Notes: generated by a model not told the origin, from the sequence alone. A stretch of 64,000 nucleotides of DNA from Streptomyces griseocarneus (GCF_014655595.1 NZ_BNBL01000002.1:248001-312000); one strand, 5' to 3'; shown: positions 51,531 through 60,467, counted from the first letter of the stretch. Made by a program: numbers and translations.

Positions 51531-52175
51531 TCAGCTCTCGGCGCCCTCCTCGGCGGGCGCCTCCTGCTCGGCCTCGGCGGGGGCTCCCTCCGCGGCCTCC
51601 TCCTCGGCCTCTTCCTCCTCCTCGGGCAGCGGCTCGGTCTGGGCGGTGACGACCTGCAGGAGAGCGGTGCTCCCGTCGACCGCCAGGGTGCAGCCGCGCG
51701 GCAGTTCGATGTCCTCGGCGCGTACGGTGTGACCGGCCTCGAGGCCCTCGATGGAGACGGTGAATCCCTCGGGGATATGCGTCGCCTCGGCCTCGACGGG
51801 CACCGCGTTGAGCATGTGTTCGAGCAGGTTTCCGCCCGGTGCGAGTTCCCCTTCGGTGTGCACCGGCACTTCCACGGTGACTTTCTCGCCCTTCTTCACG
51901 GCGAGGAAATCCACATGGATGAGAAAGCCCTTGAGCGGGTCGCGCTGGACGGCCTTGGGAATGACGAGTTCGCCCTTCCCCTCGACGTCCAGGCGGAGGA
52001 GGACGTTCGGCGTCTTGAGGGCCATCATCAGCGCGTGGCCGTCGAGCGCCACGTGTTTCGGCTCGGCGCCGTGACCGTAGATGACACCGGGAACCCGGTT
52101 CTCCCGGCGGGTGCGGCGCGCCGCACCCTTGCCGAAGTCGGTACGCTTACTGGCACTCAGCTTTACCTCGGCCAT
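51531..52175 (-). CDS. rplY: 50S ribosomal protein L25/general stress protein Ctc
   Basis: 214 residues: an L25 domain (KRTDFGKGAARRTRRENRVPGV, YGHGAEPKHVAL), a TL5/Ctc C-terminal beta domain (EAGHTVRAEDIELPRGCTL) and a very acidic Glu/Ala tail. It binds 5S rRNA in the large subunit. GAGGAG precedes ATG 52175. Unlike the usual location beside pth and prsA, it stands alone here, so it may be a second, stress-linked copy. Confidence 0.9.
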   Translation of the reverse strand: MAEVKLSASKRTDFGKGAARRTRRENRVPGVIYGHGAEPKHVALDGHALMMALKTPNVLLRLDVEGKGELVIPKAVQRDPLKGFLIHVDFLAVKKGEKVTVEVPVHTEGELAPGGNLLEHMLNAVPVEAEATHIPEGFTVSIEGLEAGHTVRAEDIELPRGCTLAVDGSTALLQVVTAQTEPLPEEEEEAEEEAAEGAPAEAEQEAPAEEGAES

Positions 52176-52318
52176 GACGGCACTCCTCGGATTTCGGACA
52201 ACTCCGCGAGAGTGTATCCAGCCCGGGAAGCCGGACAGCCCGTCATTACTCCGTTCGGCCCAGCCGTAATGTCGCGGGCATTTCCGGACGCCGACGGAAT
52301 TGTGTGCCGCGGCGCGCG

Positions 52319-53176
52319 CTAGACGCGGTCGGCGGCGATGAGCAGGTACTGGAAGGCCCCCTCGGCGTAGGCGGTCAGGAAGGTCTCCTCGATCCCGGTG
52401 CGCACGGGCGAACGGGCGCGCAGCTCCCAGTAGGGGACCGCCTGGGGGGTCAGGTCGACGACCTCCACGGGCGCGAGGCCGTGGGCGGCCAGCGCCTGGA
52501 AGTAGTCGCCGCGGGAGTGGACGCCGCAGATGTAGTGGCGGTCGATGCGGGCCACGGCCGGCGACCGCCGCCCGTGGGCGTCGTTGGCGCAGCCGGTGAC
52601 GCACACATAGCGGCCGCCGAGGGGCAGCAGGCGGGCGAACTCCCGGAAGAGGGCGGCCAGGTCGACGTACATCGTCGTCTCGTTGGTCCACGCGGCCCGG
52701 AAGTACCCGTCGGGGAAGCCGGTGTTGAGCATGTTGCGGTGGTGGAAGCACACCTGGCCCCGGCACCCCCGCTCGCGGGACTGGTGGTTGGAGAAGTCGA
52801 CCTGGTGGTCGGAGAGCGACACGCCGTCCACCCGGCACCCGAAGCGCTCGTGGGCCATGAAGCTCGTGCCGCCGCGGCCCGATCCGGCGTCCAGCAGCCG
52901 GTCCTCGGGCCGGATGTCGCCGAGGCGGTCGAGCAGGGCGTCGGCCTGCGCCGTCTCCAGCCGGTGCAGCTCGTCGAGGACGCGGTCGTCGCGGGTCTCG
53001 GGCGGCTCGTCGAGCACGGCCGGGTCGTAGGGGCCGAGGCCGTAGTGGTGGTGGTAGAGGTCGCCGGCCTCGCCGAGGAGCACGTCGGCGCGGCGGGCCC
53101 GGCCCGGGACCCACCAGGGGGCGGCGGCCGGGCGGGGCCCCGAGGGGCCGCGCTGTTCCTTCCGGGGGATGTCCAT
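52319..53176 (-). CDS. Geranyl diphosphate 2-C-methyltransferase (GPPMT)
   Basis: 285 residues, SAM methyltransferase fold: LLDAGSGRGGTSFMAHERFG (SAM site), NETTMYVDL, VCVTGCANDA and the family-typical end AFQYLLIAADRV. Sequence runs parallel to SCO7701, which methylates geranyl diphosphate on the way to 2-methylisoborneol. The usual partner, a terpene cyclase with a DDxxD-like motif, is absent nearby. ATG 53176 is chosen for the family N-terminus (GDLYHHHYGLGPYD close behind); the ribosome site is weak. The methylated product's next step is open. Confidence 0.88.
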   Translation of the reverse strand: MDIPRKEQRGPSGPRPAAAPWWVPGRARRADVLLGEAGDLYHHHYGLGPYDPAVLDEPPETRDDRVLDELHRLETAQADALLDRLGDIRPEDRLLDAGSGRGGTSFMAHERFGCRVDGVSLSDHQVDFSNHQSRERGCRGQVCFHHRNMLNTGFPDGYFRAAWTNETTMYVDLAALFREFARLLPLGGRYVCVTGCANDAHGRRSPAVARIDRHYICGVHSRGDYFQALAAHGLAPVEVVDLTPQAVPYWELRARSPVRTGIEETFLTAYAEGAFQYLLIAADRV

Positions 53177-53369
53177 GCCGATGTTCGCTTTCTCTGTTTC
53201 GCCAATGAATTTCCGCTTCGCCCCGGTACTTCCTCCACTGCACACCACCCCGGTGATCCGCCGGGAGGCGCACTGCGGGGTGAACGGGCGTACCCGGTGC
53301 ATTCTGTGAAGGCCCTGTGCGCCCGCACGCCCCGCCCGGCCGCCCCACCCGTGCTCCGGCCGGGCCGCC

Positions 53370-54890
53370 TCAGCGGGCGGCGCCCGCCTCGGGCCGCGGC
53401 GAGAGGAAGACGCGGGATCCGGCGGCGGTCCCGGGCAGCGACGGCAGCGGCTCGGAGCGCCAGCCGCGGGCGTACGCGGGTACGGGCCGGCCCCCGTCCA
53501 CCAGCACCGCCACCGGCTGCCGGCGGGCCGTCCCCAGCAGCTCCGGCACGGTGATGCTGCCGTCGTGCCCGCTCGTCTGACGGGAGGAGCAGCCCGCCCG
53601 GAATGCGACGCGCACGGCCTCCGGCCCGGTGACGACGCACGGCGGGCGCACGCCCTGGCGGCGCAGCACGGCCACGACGCGGTCGATGGCGTCGTGGGTG
53701 GCGCCGCTGCGGGCCACGGCCCTCTCGAGGACCTTGTACTGGACCGCGACGTGCCCGAGCAGCGCGCACGCGAGGGCCGCGGCGACCGGCCACCGCCACC
53801 GCCGCCGCGGGGCCGTGACCACCGTGCACAGGAACAGCGCCACGGGCAGGGCCAGCAGGGCGTAGGAGGGGAGCAGGAAGCGGGGCGCGGCGTAGTCGAT
53901 CAGCTGGTACGGGACCGCCAGGCTCAGCCCGACGAGGACGGGGGGCAGCACGACGGCGAGGCGGCGGGTGCGGGCCGCCGCCACCAGCCCGCCGGCCGCC
54001 AGGACCGGGAGGGCGAACCACCAGGCGGCGGTGACGGGGTGACGCCACGGCACGTCGCAGGGCCGGCACAGCGACCGGCCCTCGAGCGCGCGGACGTGGT
54101 CGTCCAGGGCCAGGTGGGCGCCCATGCCGCCCTGGATCTCGGCCGCCCGGTGCAGGCGCGTCGCGAGGCCGCCGTAACGGACGTACGCCTCGAGCACCCA
54201 CTCGGCGCCGCCGAGCGCCGCGCCCGCCAGCAGGGCGGCCAGTACGGCGGGGCGCCGCCAGTCCCGTACGCACACCGCGGCGGCGGCCAGCGGCGCGACC
54301 AGCGCCAGGGCGTCGCCCGGCCGCATGAGGGCGGTGGCCGCCACGGCGGCCGCGAGGCCGGCCGGGGCGCGCCGGTCGCCGGGGTCGCGCACGGCGCGCA
54401 GGAAGCAGCCCGTGGCGCACAGGGCGCCGTAGGCCACCCAGAGGTTGGGCATGGCCAGCGGACCGTAGAAGAGGGTGATCCACAGGCCGGCGAAGAGCGC
54501 GCCCGCGGCCGCGAGCACGTGCGGCGGGAGCAGCCGCCGCCAGACCCACAGGGAGAGGAGGAGCCCGCAGCCGGAGAGCACGGACAGCCAGATCCGCAGG
54601 GCCGTGGTGGAGGCCGTCAGCGCGGCCACGGGAGCGACGAGGAGGGTGATGCCCCGGGCGCGGGGCGCGCTGAAGAACGCGGCGGGGGCGTGCGGGCCGA
54701 CCTGGCTGATGTACACCGTCTCGTCCCAGCCGAGGCCGACGCCGGGCACGACCAGGACGAGCTGGGCGAGGGTGTACGCGGCGGCGACGGCCACGAGCCA
54801 CGGCAGGGCCGGGTCGGCGCCCGGTCCACGGCCCGCCGGGATCGTGCCCCGGCGGCCGACCGGGCCGGGAGCCAGGCGTGCTGACCTCAT
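53370..54890 (-). CDS. Polytopic membrane protein, GT-C glycosyltransferase-like
   Basis: 506 residues, about 10-12 hydrophobic segments. GLGWDETVYISQVGPHAP after the first helix carries a Asp-Glu pair typical of the first loop of GT-C polyprenol-phosphate-dependent transferases. A soluble C-terminal domain of about 130 residues follows (VAVLRRQGVRPPCVVTGPEAVRV). Donor and acceptor cannot be told. The gene has no close operon partner. Confidence 0.65.
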   Translation of the reverse strand: MRSARLAPGPVGRRGTIPAGRGPGADPALPWLVAVAAAYTLAQLVLVVPGVGLGWDETVYISQVGPHAPAAFFSAPRARGITLLVAPVAALTASTTALRIWLSVLSGCGLLLSLWVWRRLLPPHVLAAAGALFAGLWITLFYGPLAMPNLWVAYGALCATGCFLRAVRDPGDRRAPAGLAAAVAATALMRPGDALALVAPLAAAAVCVRDWRRPAVLAALLAGAALGGAEWVLEAYVRYGGLATRLHRAAEIQGGMGAHLALDDHVRALEGRSLCRPCDVPWRHPVTAAWWFALPVLAAGGLVAAARTRRLAVVLPPVLVGLSLAVPYQLIDYAAPRFLLPSYALLALPVALFLCTVVTAPRRRWRWPVAAALACALLGHVAVQYKVLERAVARSGATHDAIDRVVAVLRRQGVRPPCVVTGPEAVRVAFRAGCSSRQTSGHDGSITVPELLGTARRQPVAVLVDGGRPVPAYARGWRSEPLPSLPGTAAGSRVFLSPRPEAGAAR

Positions 54891-54912
54891 GGGGCCACGA
54901 TCGGGCGGCCGG

Positions 54913-54937
54913 GCCCGGCCCGCGACACGGGCCGGGC
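54913..54937 (-). terminator. Hairpin downstream of the secreted His/Asp-rich protein
   Basis: A perfect 10-bp stem GCCCGGCCCG with a 5-base loop, between the end of the secreted-protein gene and the start of the membrane-protein gene on the same strand. Confidence 0.6.
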
Positions 54938-54975
54938 AGTCGGCCGAACGACCGGGGGAACCCGGGCCGGGCGGG

Positions 54976-55647
54976 TCAGCCCAGCAGCGACTGGAGCAGG
55001 CCCGAGACGGTGGAGGTCAGACCTCCGACGACGCTGCCCACGGAGTTGACGAGCGGGCCGACGAGGTTGGTCACGGAGCCGAGCAGGCCGTTGGAGCCGT
55101 TCCTGCCGGGGCCGTCGCGGTCGTCGTGGCGGTCGTGGCGTTCCCGGCCGTGGTCCCGGTCCTGGCCGTGGTCCCGGTCCCGGCCGTGGTCGTCGTCGTG
55201 ATCGCGGTCGTGCTCGGCGCGGGCCTTGGCGAGGCGGGCCATGGCCGCGACGGCGCCGGTGGTCGCGGTGGTGACCGCGTCGACGTCCGGCCGCTCGGCG
55301 GCGGCCTGCCGCGCCAGGCCGGCGCGGGCCCCGCCCAGCTCGCCGAGGTGGCTCTCGAGCGCCGCGCAGTACCCGTCGCGCTTCGCGTCCGGTGCCCGCC
55401 CGGCCCGGCACTCGGCCACGGCCGCGGTGGCCTGCTTGCCGATGACGTTGTCGTCGATGGCCTTGACCCCTTCGCCGGCGGCCTTGCGCAACGCCTCGGG
55501 GGCCGGCGGGCGGGCGACGCGGGCACCGGGCGAGCCGGGCGGGGGAGAGGCCGGCCCGGCCGTGGCCGTGGGGCCGGCCACGCCCAGGACGAGCGCACCG
55601 CACACGGCGCCGGTGACGAGGAGACGGGATCTTCGGGAGGCACTCAT
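54976..55647 (-). CDS. Secreted protein with His/Asp/Arg-rich repeat
   Basis: 223 residues. Signal peptide to about residue 31 (LLVTGAVCGALVLGVAG ending ATAG). A helical part with two Cys follows, then a region from about residue 145 with alternating His and Asp (DHDDDHGRDRDHGQDRDHG), which could bind metal or water, and a hydrophobic end rich in Leu, Val and Gly. AAGGAG precedes ATG 55647. The family is unknown to me. Confidence 0.7.
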   Translation of the reverse strand: MSASRRSRLLVTGAVCGALVLGVAGPTATAGPASPPPGSPGARVARPPAPEALRKAAGEGVKAIDDNVIGKQATAAVAECRAGRAPDAKRDGYCAALESHLGELGGARAGLARQAAAERPDVDAVTTATTGAVAAMARLAKARAEHDRDHDDDHGRDRDHGQDRDHGRERHDRHDDRDGPGRNGSNGLLGSVTNLVGPLVNSVGSVVGGLTSTVSGLLQSLLG

Positions 55648-55813
55648 GGACGTACTCCTTCGAGCGGGGCATCTTCACGATCACCCTGCGGCGGGGGTGG
55701 TGTCCCCGCAATCCGGAGGAGTCTGACCGGGCGCCAGATGACGTGAAGTCAGGTGACGTCGCGTCCGGCGGGCGGTTTGTCGACAAGTCAATGTCCCGCC
55801 CGCCGGGACGGGT

Positions 55814-56188
55814 TCACACCTCCAGGTCGGCCTCGATGCGCCGGAGCTGGTGGCGGGCCATCGCGAGGTTGGCGCGCTTGCCGTCGAGGACGAGGTAGAG
55901 GAACAGCCCCTGTCCGCCGCGGCCGGTCAGCAGCCTGATCAGGTGGTACTGGCTGCCGAGGGTGATGAGGATGTCCTCGATGGAGTCCTGGATGTTGAGC
56001 ATCTCCATGGCCCTCAACTTGGCCCGCACGACATCGGTGTTGCCCGCGGCGGCGACGTTGAGGTCGAGCGACTGGGATCCCCCGAGGGTGCCGAGGGCCA
56101 TCCCGCTGCCGTAGTCGACGAGGGCCACGCCGAGAGCTCCGTCGATCGAGCTCATCGCGTCCTTGAGGGCCGTTTCGGTGTTCGCCAT
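55814..56188 (-). CDS. Roadblock/LC7 domain protein
   Basis: 124 residues in a single roadblock fold: ALKDAMSSIDGALGVALVDYGSGMALG, NTDVVRAKLRAMEML, QYHLIRLLTGRGGQGLFLYLVLDGKRANLAMARHQL. Such domains dimerise and often act as GTPase-activating partners (MglB-like). Third roadblock gene of a minus-strand cluster; 102 bases separate it from the previous one. Confidence 0.85.
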   Translation of the reverse strand: MANTETALKDAMSSIDGALGVALVDYGSGMALGTLGGSQSLDLNVAAAGNTDVVRAKLRAMEMLNIQDSIEDILITLGSQYHLIRLLTGRGGQGLFLYLVLDGKRANLAMARHQLRRIEADLEV

Positions 56189-56290
56189 GAGAATTCCGCT
56201 TCCGTAGAGGGTCGGTAGAAGAGTCGGTAGAGGGCTTGGTTTGTGGTGGTGTCGATGTGTCGACGATGGCCGGCCGCGGCCGGCCGGCCG

Positions 56291-56683
56291 TCACAGCCGG
56301 CCCGGGCGCTCCAGTGCCTCCCCGGCCAGGGCGGCGATGCGCGCGCCCGTCCGGCGCGCCTCCAGGTTGAGCCGGCCCACGTTGGCGTCGGCCGAGGCCA
56401 GCAGGGTCAGCACGCAGGAGTTCCCGGCCGCGTAGGTGGCGACGTAGCCGCGCTCGCCGCTGACGATCAGCTCGCGGAAGCCGCCGTGGCCCACGGCGTC
56501 CGTCAGCCGTGCGCCGACGCCCAGCGCGGCGGCCGTGAGCGCGGCCACCGGGTCCGGTTCCATCTCCGTGACGAGATGCGCGATCACCAGCCCGTCCGTG
56601 CTCGCCACCATCGCACCCGTCAGGTGCGGTACCCGGACACGTAACCCCTGGAGCTCGGCGAGCACCTCGGGTGCGGGGGTCAT
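56291..56683 (-). CDS. Roadblock/LC7 domain protein
   Basis: 130 residues, MTPAPEVLAELQGLRVRVPHLTGAMVASTDGLVIAH at the start, then ALTAAALGVGARLTDAVGHGGFRELIVSGERGYVATY. Close to the roadblock subunit of Streptomyces conservons (CvnB-like). GGAAGGAG precedes ATG 56683. It lies 97 bases after the PATAN-like gene. No CvnA, C or D gene is near. Confidence 0.87.
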   Translation of the reverse strand: MTPAPEVLAELQGLRVRVPHLTGAMVASTDGLVIAHLVTEMEPDPVAALTAAALGVGARLTDAVGHGGFRELIVSGERGYVATYAAGNSCVLTLLASADANVGRLNLEARRTGARIAALAGEALERPGRL

Positions 56684-56780
56684 CGGCTGTCTCCTTCCGG
56701 CGAACTGTCTCAAAGCGCGCCTCATCATGAGATCGGTGGGACCTGACCGGTGCGCGGCACGGTCACGGGGCGGAGAGGGG

Positions 56781-57593
56781 TCACAGGGCCTCCAAGGCGT
56801 CACGGATCCGGTAGAGGAGCGAGACCTCCACGGCGGCGGCCGGTGCCGGGCCGGGCAGCGGCGTACGCGCCCGCGGGCCGCCCTCCGCGGGGGCGCCCGG
56901 CGCCGGGGTGCGGACCAGGCCGGCGGCCGCCAGCCGCCGGACGTCGAGGAGGGTGGCGAAGGCCGAGCGGCCCAGCGCGCGGGCGATCTGCACGGGCGTG
57001 CGCACCCCGTCGGCCGCCTCCAGGACCGCCCGCCGCCCGCACGTCGGCCCCGCGCCGGACGCCCCGGACGGCACGGCCCCGGGAACGGGCACCACCGGCG
57101 CGGTGTCCACCTCGGGCCATGGCCAGGCCCGCCGCAGCAGGTCCCCGCGCCGGCACAGCTCCCGCTGCAGGAGCGGCACGGGCACCGGGCGGACCGGCCC
57201 GAGCCAGTGCCGCGCCTCCTTCAGGAAGCGCTCCGGGGCGCGCTGGGAGCGGTCGGGCGGGGACAGGACGAAGTACGCGGCGTCGAAGAGGGCGCTCAGG
57301 TGGCACAGTTCCAGCTCGCCGCGGCTGAGCCGGCCGTGCTCGACCAGGAAGCGGCCCGCCCGGTAGTCGGGTCCGCCCTCCGCGACGGCCTCCTCCCATG
57401 CCTCCGCCGACAGCCGGCCGCCCGCCGTCAGCCGCCGGCCGACGTCGGGGACCACGGGGCTCTCGGCGTGCACCACGGCGCCGTCGGCGAGGTAGAGCGC
57501 TCCGGCGTGGCCGTGCAGCGCGCCCGTCGCCCCCTCGGCGGCCAGCCGGGCCAGCGGGGTGCTCGCGAGGTCCGTGCCCGGGGCGATGGTCAT
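56781..57593 (-). CDS. PATAN/DUF4388-like protein with C-terminal winged helix
   Basis: 270 residues. The N-terminal 90 residues have the DUF4388/PATAN pattern: LARLAAEGATGAL, then ALYLADGAVVHAES and VGRRL. A helical middle follows. Near residue 210 comes a winged-helix-like part (RTPVQIARALGRSAFATLLDVRRLAAAGLV). PATAN domains pair with roadblock proteins in signalling. Its start overlaps the stop of the upstream roadblock gene by three bases, so expression is coupled. Role inferred. Confidence 0.65.
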   Translation of the reverse strand: MTIAPGTDLASTPLARLAAEGATGALHGHAGALYLADGAVVHAESPVVPDVGRRLTAGGRLSAEAWEEAVAEGGPDYRAGRFLVEHGRLSRGELELCHLSALFDAAYFVLSPPDRSQRAPERFLKEARHWLGPVRPVPVPLLQRELCRRGDLLRRAWPWPEVDTAPVVPVPGAVPSGASGAGPTCGRRAVLEAADGVRTPVQIARALGRSAFATLLDVRRLAAAGLVRTPAPGAPAEGGPRARTPLPGPAPAAAVEVSLLYRIRDALEAL

Positions 57594-57973
57594 GCCAGTA
57601 CCAGCCGTGCCGTCAGGTCCTTGAGCCGGAACAGCGCCACCGCGAGATTGGCCTCGGCGCGATCCAGCCAGAGATAGAGGAAGACGCTGCTGTCGAAGGC
57701 GGTCTCCACGAAGCGGATCAGGTGGTAGCTGCCGCGTGCCGTGACGACCAGGTCCTCCACCGGCCCGGCGGCGCGGCCGGCGCGGGTGAACGCGCCGTTC
57801 TCGAAGGCGAGTCTCGCCAGTTCCGCGGCGTCGGCCGCCGCCGCCTCGTGGTCGCCGTCCGGCCCCTCGCCCACCGCCCCCAAGGTGAGCCCGCTGGTCC
57901 AGTCCACGAGGCCGGCGCCCCGGGCCCCGGGAATGGTCATGGCCTCGGCTAAGCACCCGTCGATACCGGTCAC
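57590..57973 (-). CDS. Roadblock/LC7-like protein
   Basis: 127 residues from GTG 57973 (GGAGAGG at the right distance; longer in-frame starts exist to 58036). GIDGCLAEAMTIPGARGAGLVDWTSGLTLG, SYHLIRFVETAFDSSVFLYLWLDRAEANLAVALFRLKDL: same fold and similar end as the 55814-56188 protein. First gene of the cluster. Confidence 0.8.
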   Translation of the reverse strand: MTGIDGCLAEAMTIPGARGAGLVDWTSGLTLGAVGEGPDGDHEAAAADAAELARLAFENGAFTRAGRAAGPVEDLVVTARGSYHLIRFVETAFDSSVFLYLWLDRAEANLAVALFRLKDLTARLVLA

Positions 57974-58159
57974 ACGATCCTCTCCAGTTGCGCGGCGATC
58001 AGGGGACGCCGCGACTTCCGTACGGGTGTCGATCACCAGTGGCGTGTCGCCTGCGACGGAAGGTAATCGAAAAGGGCAGCGTGTGGCGAGGGTTTGGCAT
58101 TTTCTCTCGGCACATGTGGAGGTCCGGCGGCGGCTCAGGATGGCCGGATTCCGCCTGCA

Positions 58160-58177
58160 CTACATCGAAGGATGTAG
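58160..58177. promoter_or_regulatory. Inverted repeat in the roadblock/DUF418 divergent region
   Basis: CTACATC-GAAG-GATGTAG, a perfect 7-bp repeat around 4 bases, 92 bases upstream of the DUF418 start, in DNA of lower GC. A possible operator or small hairpin. Confidence 0.4.
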
Positions 58178-58268
58178 GCCCGTTTCATCTCTGCATACGA
58201 GGTCTTATGCCCTATGCGCGATCGACGATGAAGGGAAACGACCAACAACGATCGCTTCGGAGGTTCCC

Positions 58269-59492
58269 ATGTCGGACACGGTACGGCCGGCTTCCGGAAG
58301 CCCGGCCGAGACCATCGCGGGGCCGCGCCCCGCCGCTCCGGCGGGGCGGCTTCCGCTCCTGGACGTGCTGCGCGGCGCGGCGATCCTCGGCACGCTCATG
58401 ACCAACGTCTGGATCTTCGCCGCCCCGGGGGCGGAATGGGGCATCCTCGAGGGCGGCGCGGACGGCTCGTCACTGCGCCGCCTGTTCTCCGAGCCCTCCC
58501 TGCCCCTGGCCGCCGAGAGCGTCTTCCGCTTCCTCGCCGACGGCAAGTTCCTGGCCATGCTCACCATGCTCTTCGGGGTGGGCCTGGCCATCCAGTTCGG
58601 CTCCGCCGCCCGGCGCGGACAGCCGTGGCCCGGCCGCTACCCCCGGCGGGCGCTGTTCCTCTTCGCCGAGGGAACGCTCCACTTCGTCCTGGTCTTCGCA
58701 TGGGACGTCCTCATGGGGTACGCGGTCACCGCGCTCCTGGTGGCCTGGCTGCTCACCCGGACCGAACGGTTCCGGCGGGTGGTGATGTGGACGGCGGCAT
58801 CGCTGCACCTCGCGTTCATGTCCCTGGTCACGCTGGGGGCGGCGGCCTCGTCCGGCTCCGGAGGGGGCGACGGGCCCGACCGGAGCGTGGTGGACCTGTA
58901 CGCCGACGGCGGCTACCCGGACCAGATCCTCTTCCGCCTGAGCAACGCCGGCGTCCTGCGCATGGAGCCGGTGCTCTCCTTCGGGCTGCTGGTCTTCCTC
59001 TTCCTGCTCGGCGTGCGGCTGTTCCGCGCTGGCGCCTTCGGCCCCGACGCCACCGGGCGGCGCCTGCGCGCCCGCCTGCTCGGCTGGGGCCTGGGCCTCG
59101 GCCTGCCGCTGAACCTCGCCGTCTCCCTGGCCGGGCCGGACTTCTTCCTCCTGAGCCGCTACGTGGCCGCCCCCGTCCTGGCCCTCGGCTACCTCGGCCT
59201 CATCGGCGTGCTGACGGACCGCCTGCGCGGCGGCGGTCCGCTCACGACGGGCCTGACGTCGGTGGGCCGCACCGCGCTGTCCTGCTACGTCACCCAGAAC
59301 GTGCTGTGCGCGCTCGCCTCCTACGGCATCGGCCTCGGCCTGGCGGCCCGCCTCGACGGCAGCGGACCGTGGTGGGTGATGGGCATGTGGGCGGTGACCT
59401 GCCTGCTGCTGATGGCCGGTTCGACCCTGTGGCTGCGCCGATTCTCCACCGGCCCGCTGGAGGCGGTGCAGAAGTGGGCGCTGCGGAGGTGA
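58269..59492 (+). CDS. DUF418 family membrane protein
   Basis: 407 residues, about ten membrane segments with a conserved RLPLLDVLRGAAILGTLMTN start and KFLAMLTMLFGVGLAIQ, then the DUF418 end (VGRTALSCYVTQNVLCALASYGIGLG). GGAGG precedes ATG 58269. Members resemble acyltransferase-type transmembrane proteins; function unknown. Diverges from the roadblock cluster across 295 bases. Confidence 0.85.
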   Translation: MSDTVRPASGSPAETIAGPRPAAPAGRLPLLDVLRGAAILGTLMTNVWIFAAPGAEWGILEGGADGSSLRRLFSEPSLPLAAESVFRFLADGKFLAMLTMLFGVGLAIQFGSAARRGQPWPGRYPRRALFLFAEGTLHFVLVFAWDVLMGYAVTALLVAWLLTRTERFRRVVMWTAASLHLAFMSLVTLGAAASSGSGGGDGPDRSVVDLYADGGYPDQILFRLSNAGVLRMEPVLSFGLLVFLFLLGVRLFRAGAFGPDATGRRLRARLLGWGLGLGLPLNLAVSLAGPDFFLLSRYVAAPVLALGYLGLIGVLTDRLRGGGPLTTGLTSVGRTALSCYVTQNVLCALASYGIGLGLAARLDGSGPWWVMGMWAVTCLLLMAGSTLWLRRFSTGPLEAVQKWALRR

Positions 59493-59726
59493 CGGGGTCG
59501 CGCCCCACCCCTCCTCTCCTGCTCCTTCGCGCCGGCGGGCCCAACTCCGCGCCCCCTCGGCCGACTTGACGGGAGGCGTAAGAGGAACCGGAGGCCGGCC
59601 ACTTGATACTCAGAACTCTCTCAAATCACTTGTCCCCCGCTCCGGCCCCCCTGCAGGATCTCTCCCGTGGGCCGGGGACCCCCAACAGCCCATGACACGT
59701 GACCCATTGGGGGACGGGGAGAAGAA

Positions 59727-60467
59727 GTGAACCGTCGAACCGCCGTCAGAGCCATAGCCACCCTGGGTACCGCCGCGATCCTCGCGGGAGGCACCGCCAC
59801 CGCCGCCACCGCCGCCACGGACGCCGGCTCCGGTGCCGCCCGCAGCGCGAAGACGGCCACGCCGGCCGCCTACATCAGCTACCTCGGCACCTCGCACGAG
59901 GAGGGCGCCGCGCAGACCCTGAAGGACTTCAAGGGCCTGTCGACCGCCAAGCAGCAGAAGTACCTGGACTACCTCAACGACCCCAAGGCGCTCAAGGCCC
60001 TCCTGAAGGAGGCGGACAAGCCGGGTGCCGCCGCGCGCTCGACCTCGCTGTACAAGGGCGACGTCGTCCTCGAGGGCAAGCACACGGCCACCTTCCGCCC
60101 CGACGCGCGGAACGAGGTGCTGGCCAAGGGCAAGCTGTCCAGGGGCACGTGGGAGACCACGTACACCGTCTCGCAGAAGATCTTCGGCGTCACGGTGACC
60201 AAGCTGAAGGTGTGGGTGAACTACTACACCGACGGCAACAAGATCCGTAAGGTCAACTTCGCCGACGGCGCCAAGCGGAACTTCAACGCCGCCGTTTCCA
60301 TCTCCATGAGTGTGCCCAAGGCGTGGCAGTCGGGCTCGTATGCCTACGGTTCCGTCAACTGGGAAGGCAGCATCATCTACAAGGGCTTCGGCATCCAGAT
60401 CGACAAGCGCCAGCAGGTCTGGGCCAACGAGTACGGTTACCAGGGCGGGTACCTGAAGAACATCTGA
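59727..60467 (+). CDS. Secreted protein of unknown function
   Basis: 246 residues. Signal peptide to about residue 30 (RRTAVRAIATLGTAAILAGGTATAATAATD). The middle is helical (SHEEGAAQTLKDFKGLSTAKQQKYLDYLNDP), the end is beta-rich with aromatic residues (VWVNYYTDGNKIRKVNF, GIQIDKRQQVWANEYGYQGGY). GTG 59727 follows GGGGAGAAGAA. First gene of a three-gene operon with two tiny membrane proteins. I know no family for it. Confidence 0.75.
   Translation: MNRRTAVRAIATLGTAAILAGGTATAATAATDAGSGAARSAKTATPAAYISYLGTSHEEGAAQTLKDFKGLSTAKQQKYLDYLNDPKALKALLKEADKPGAAARSTSLYKGDVVLEGKHTATFRPDARNEVLAKGKLSRGTWETTYTVSQKIFGVTVTKLKVWVNYYTDGNKIRKVNFADGAKRNFNAAVSISMSVPKAWQSGSYAYGSVNWEGSIIYKGFGIQIDKRQQVWANEYGYQGGYLKNI

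Noticed and set aside
52319..54890. Complete 2-methylisoborneol cluster
   Set aside because: Only the methyltransferase is present; the next gene is a polytopic membrane protein without terpene cyclase motifs.
55793..55809. GTCCCG...CGGGAC hairpin after the roadblock gene
   Set aside because: 6-bp stem only; possible weak terminator, not supported further.
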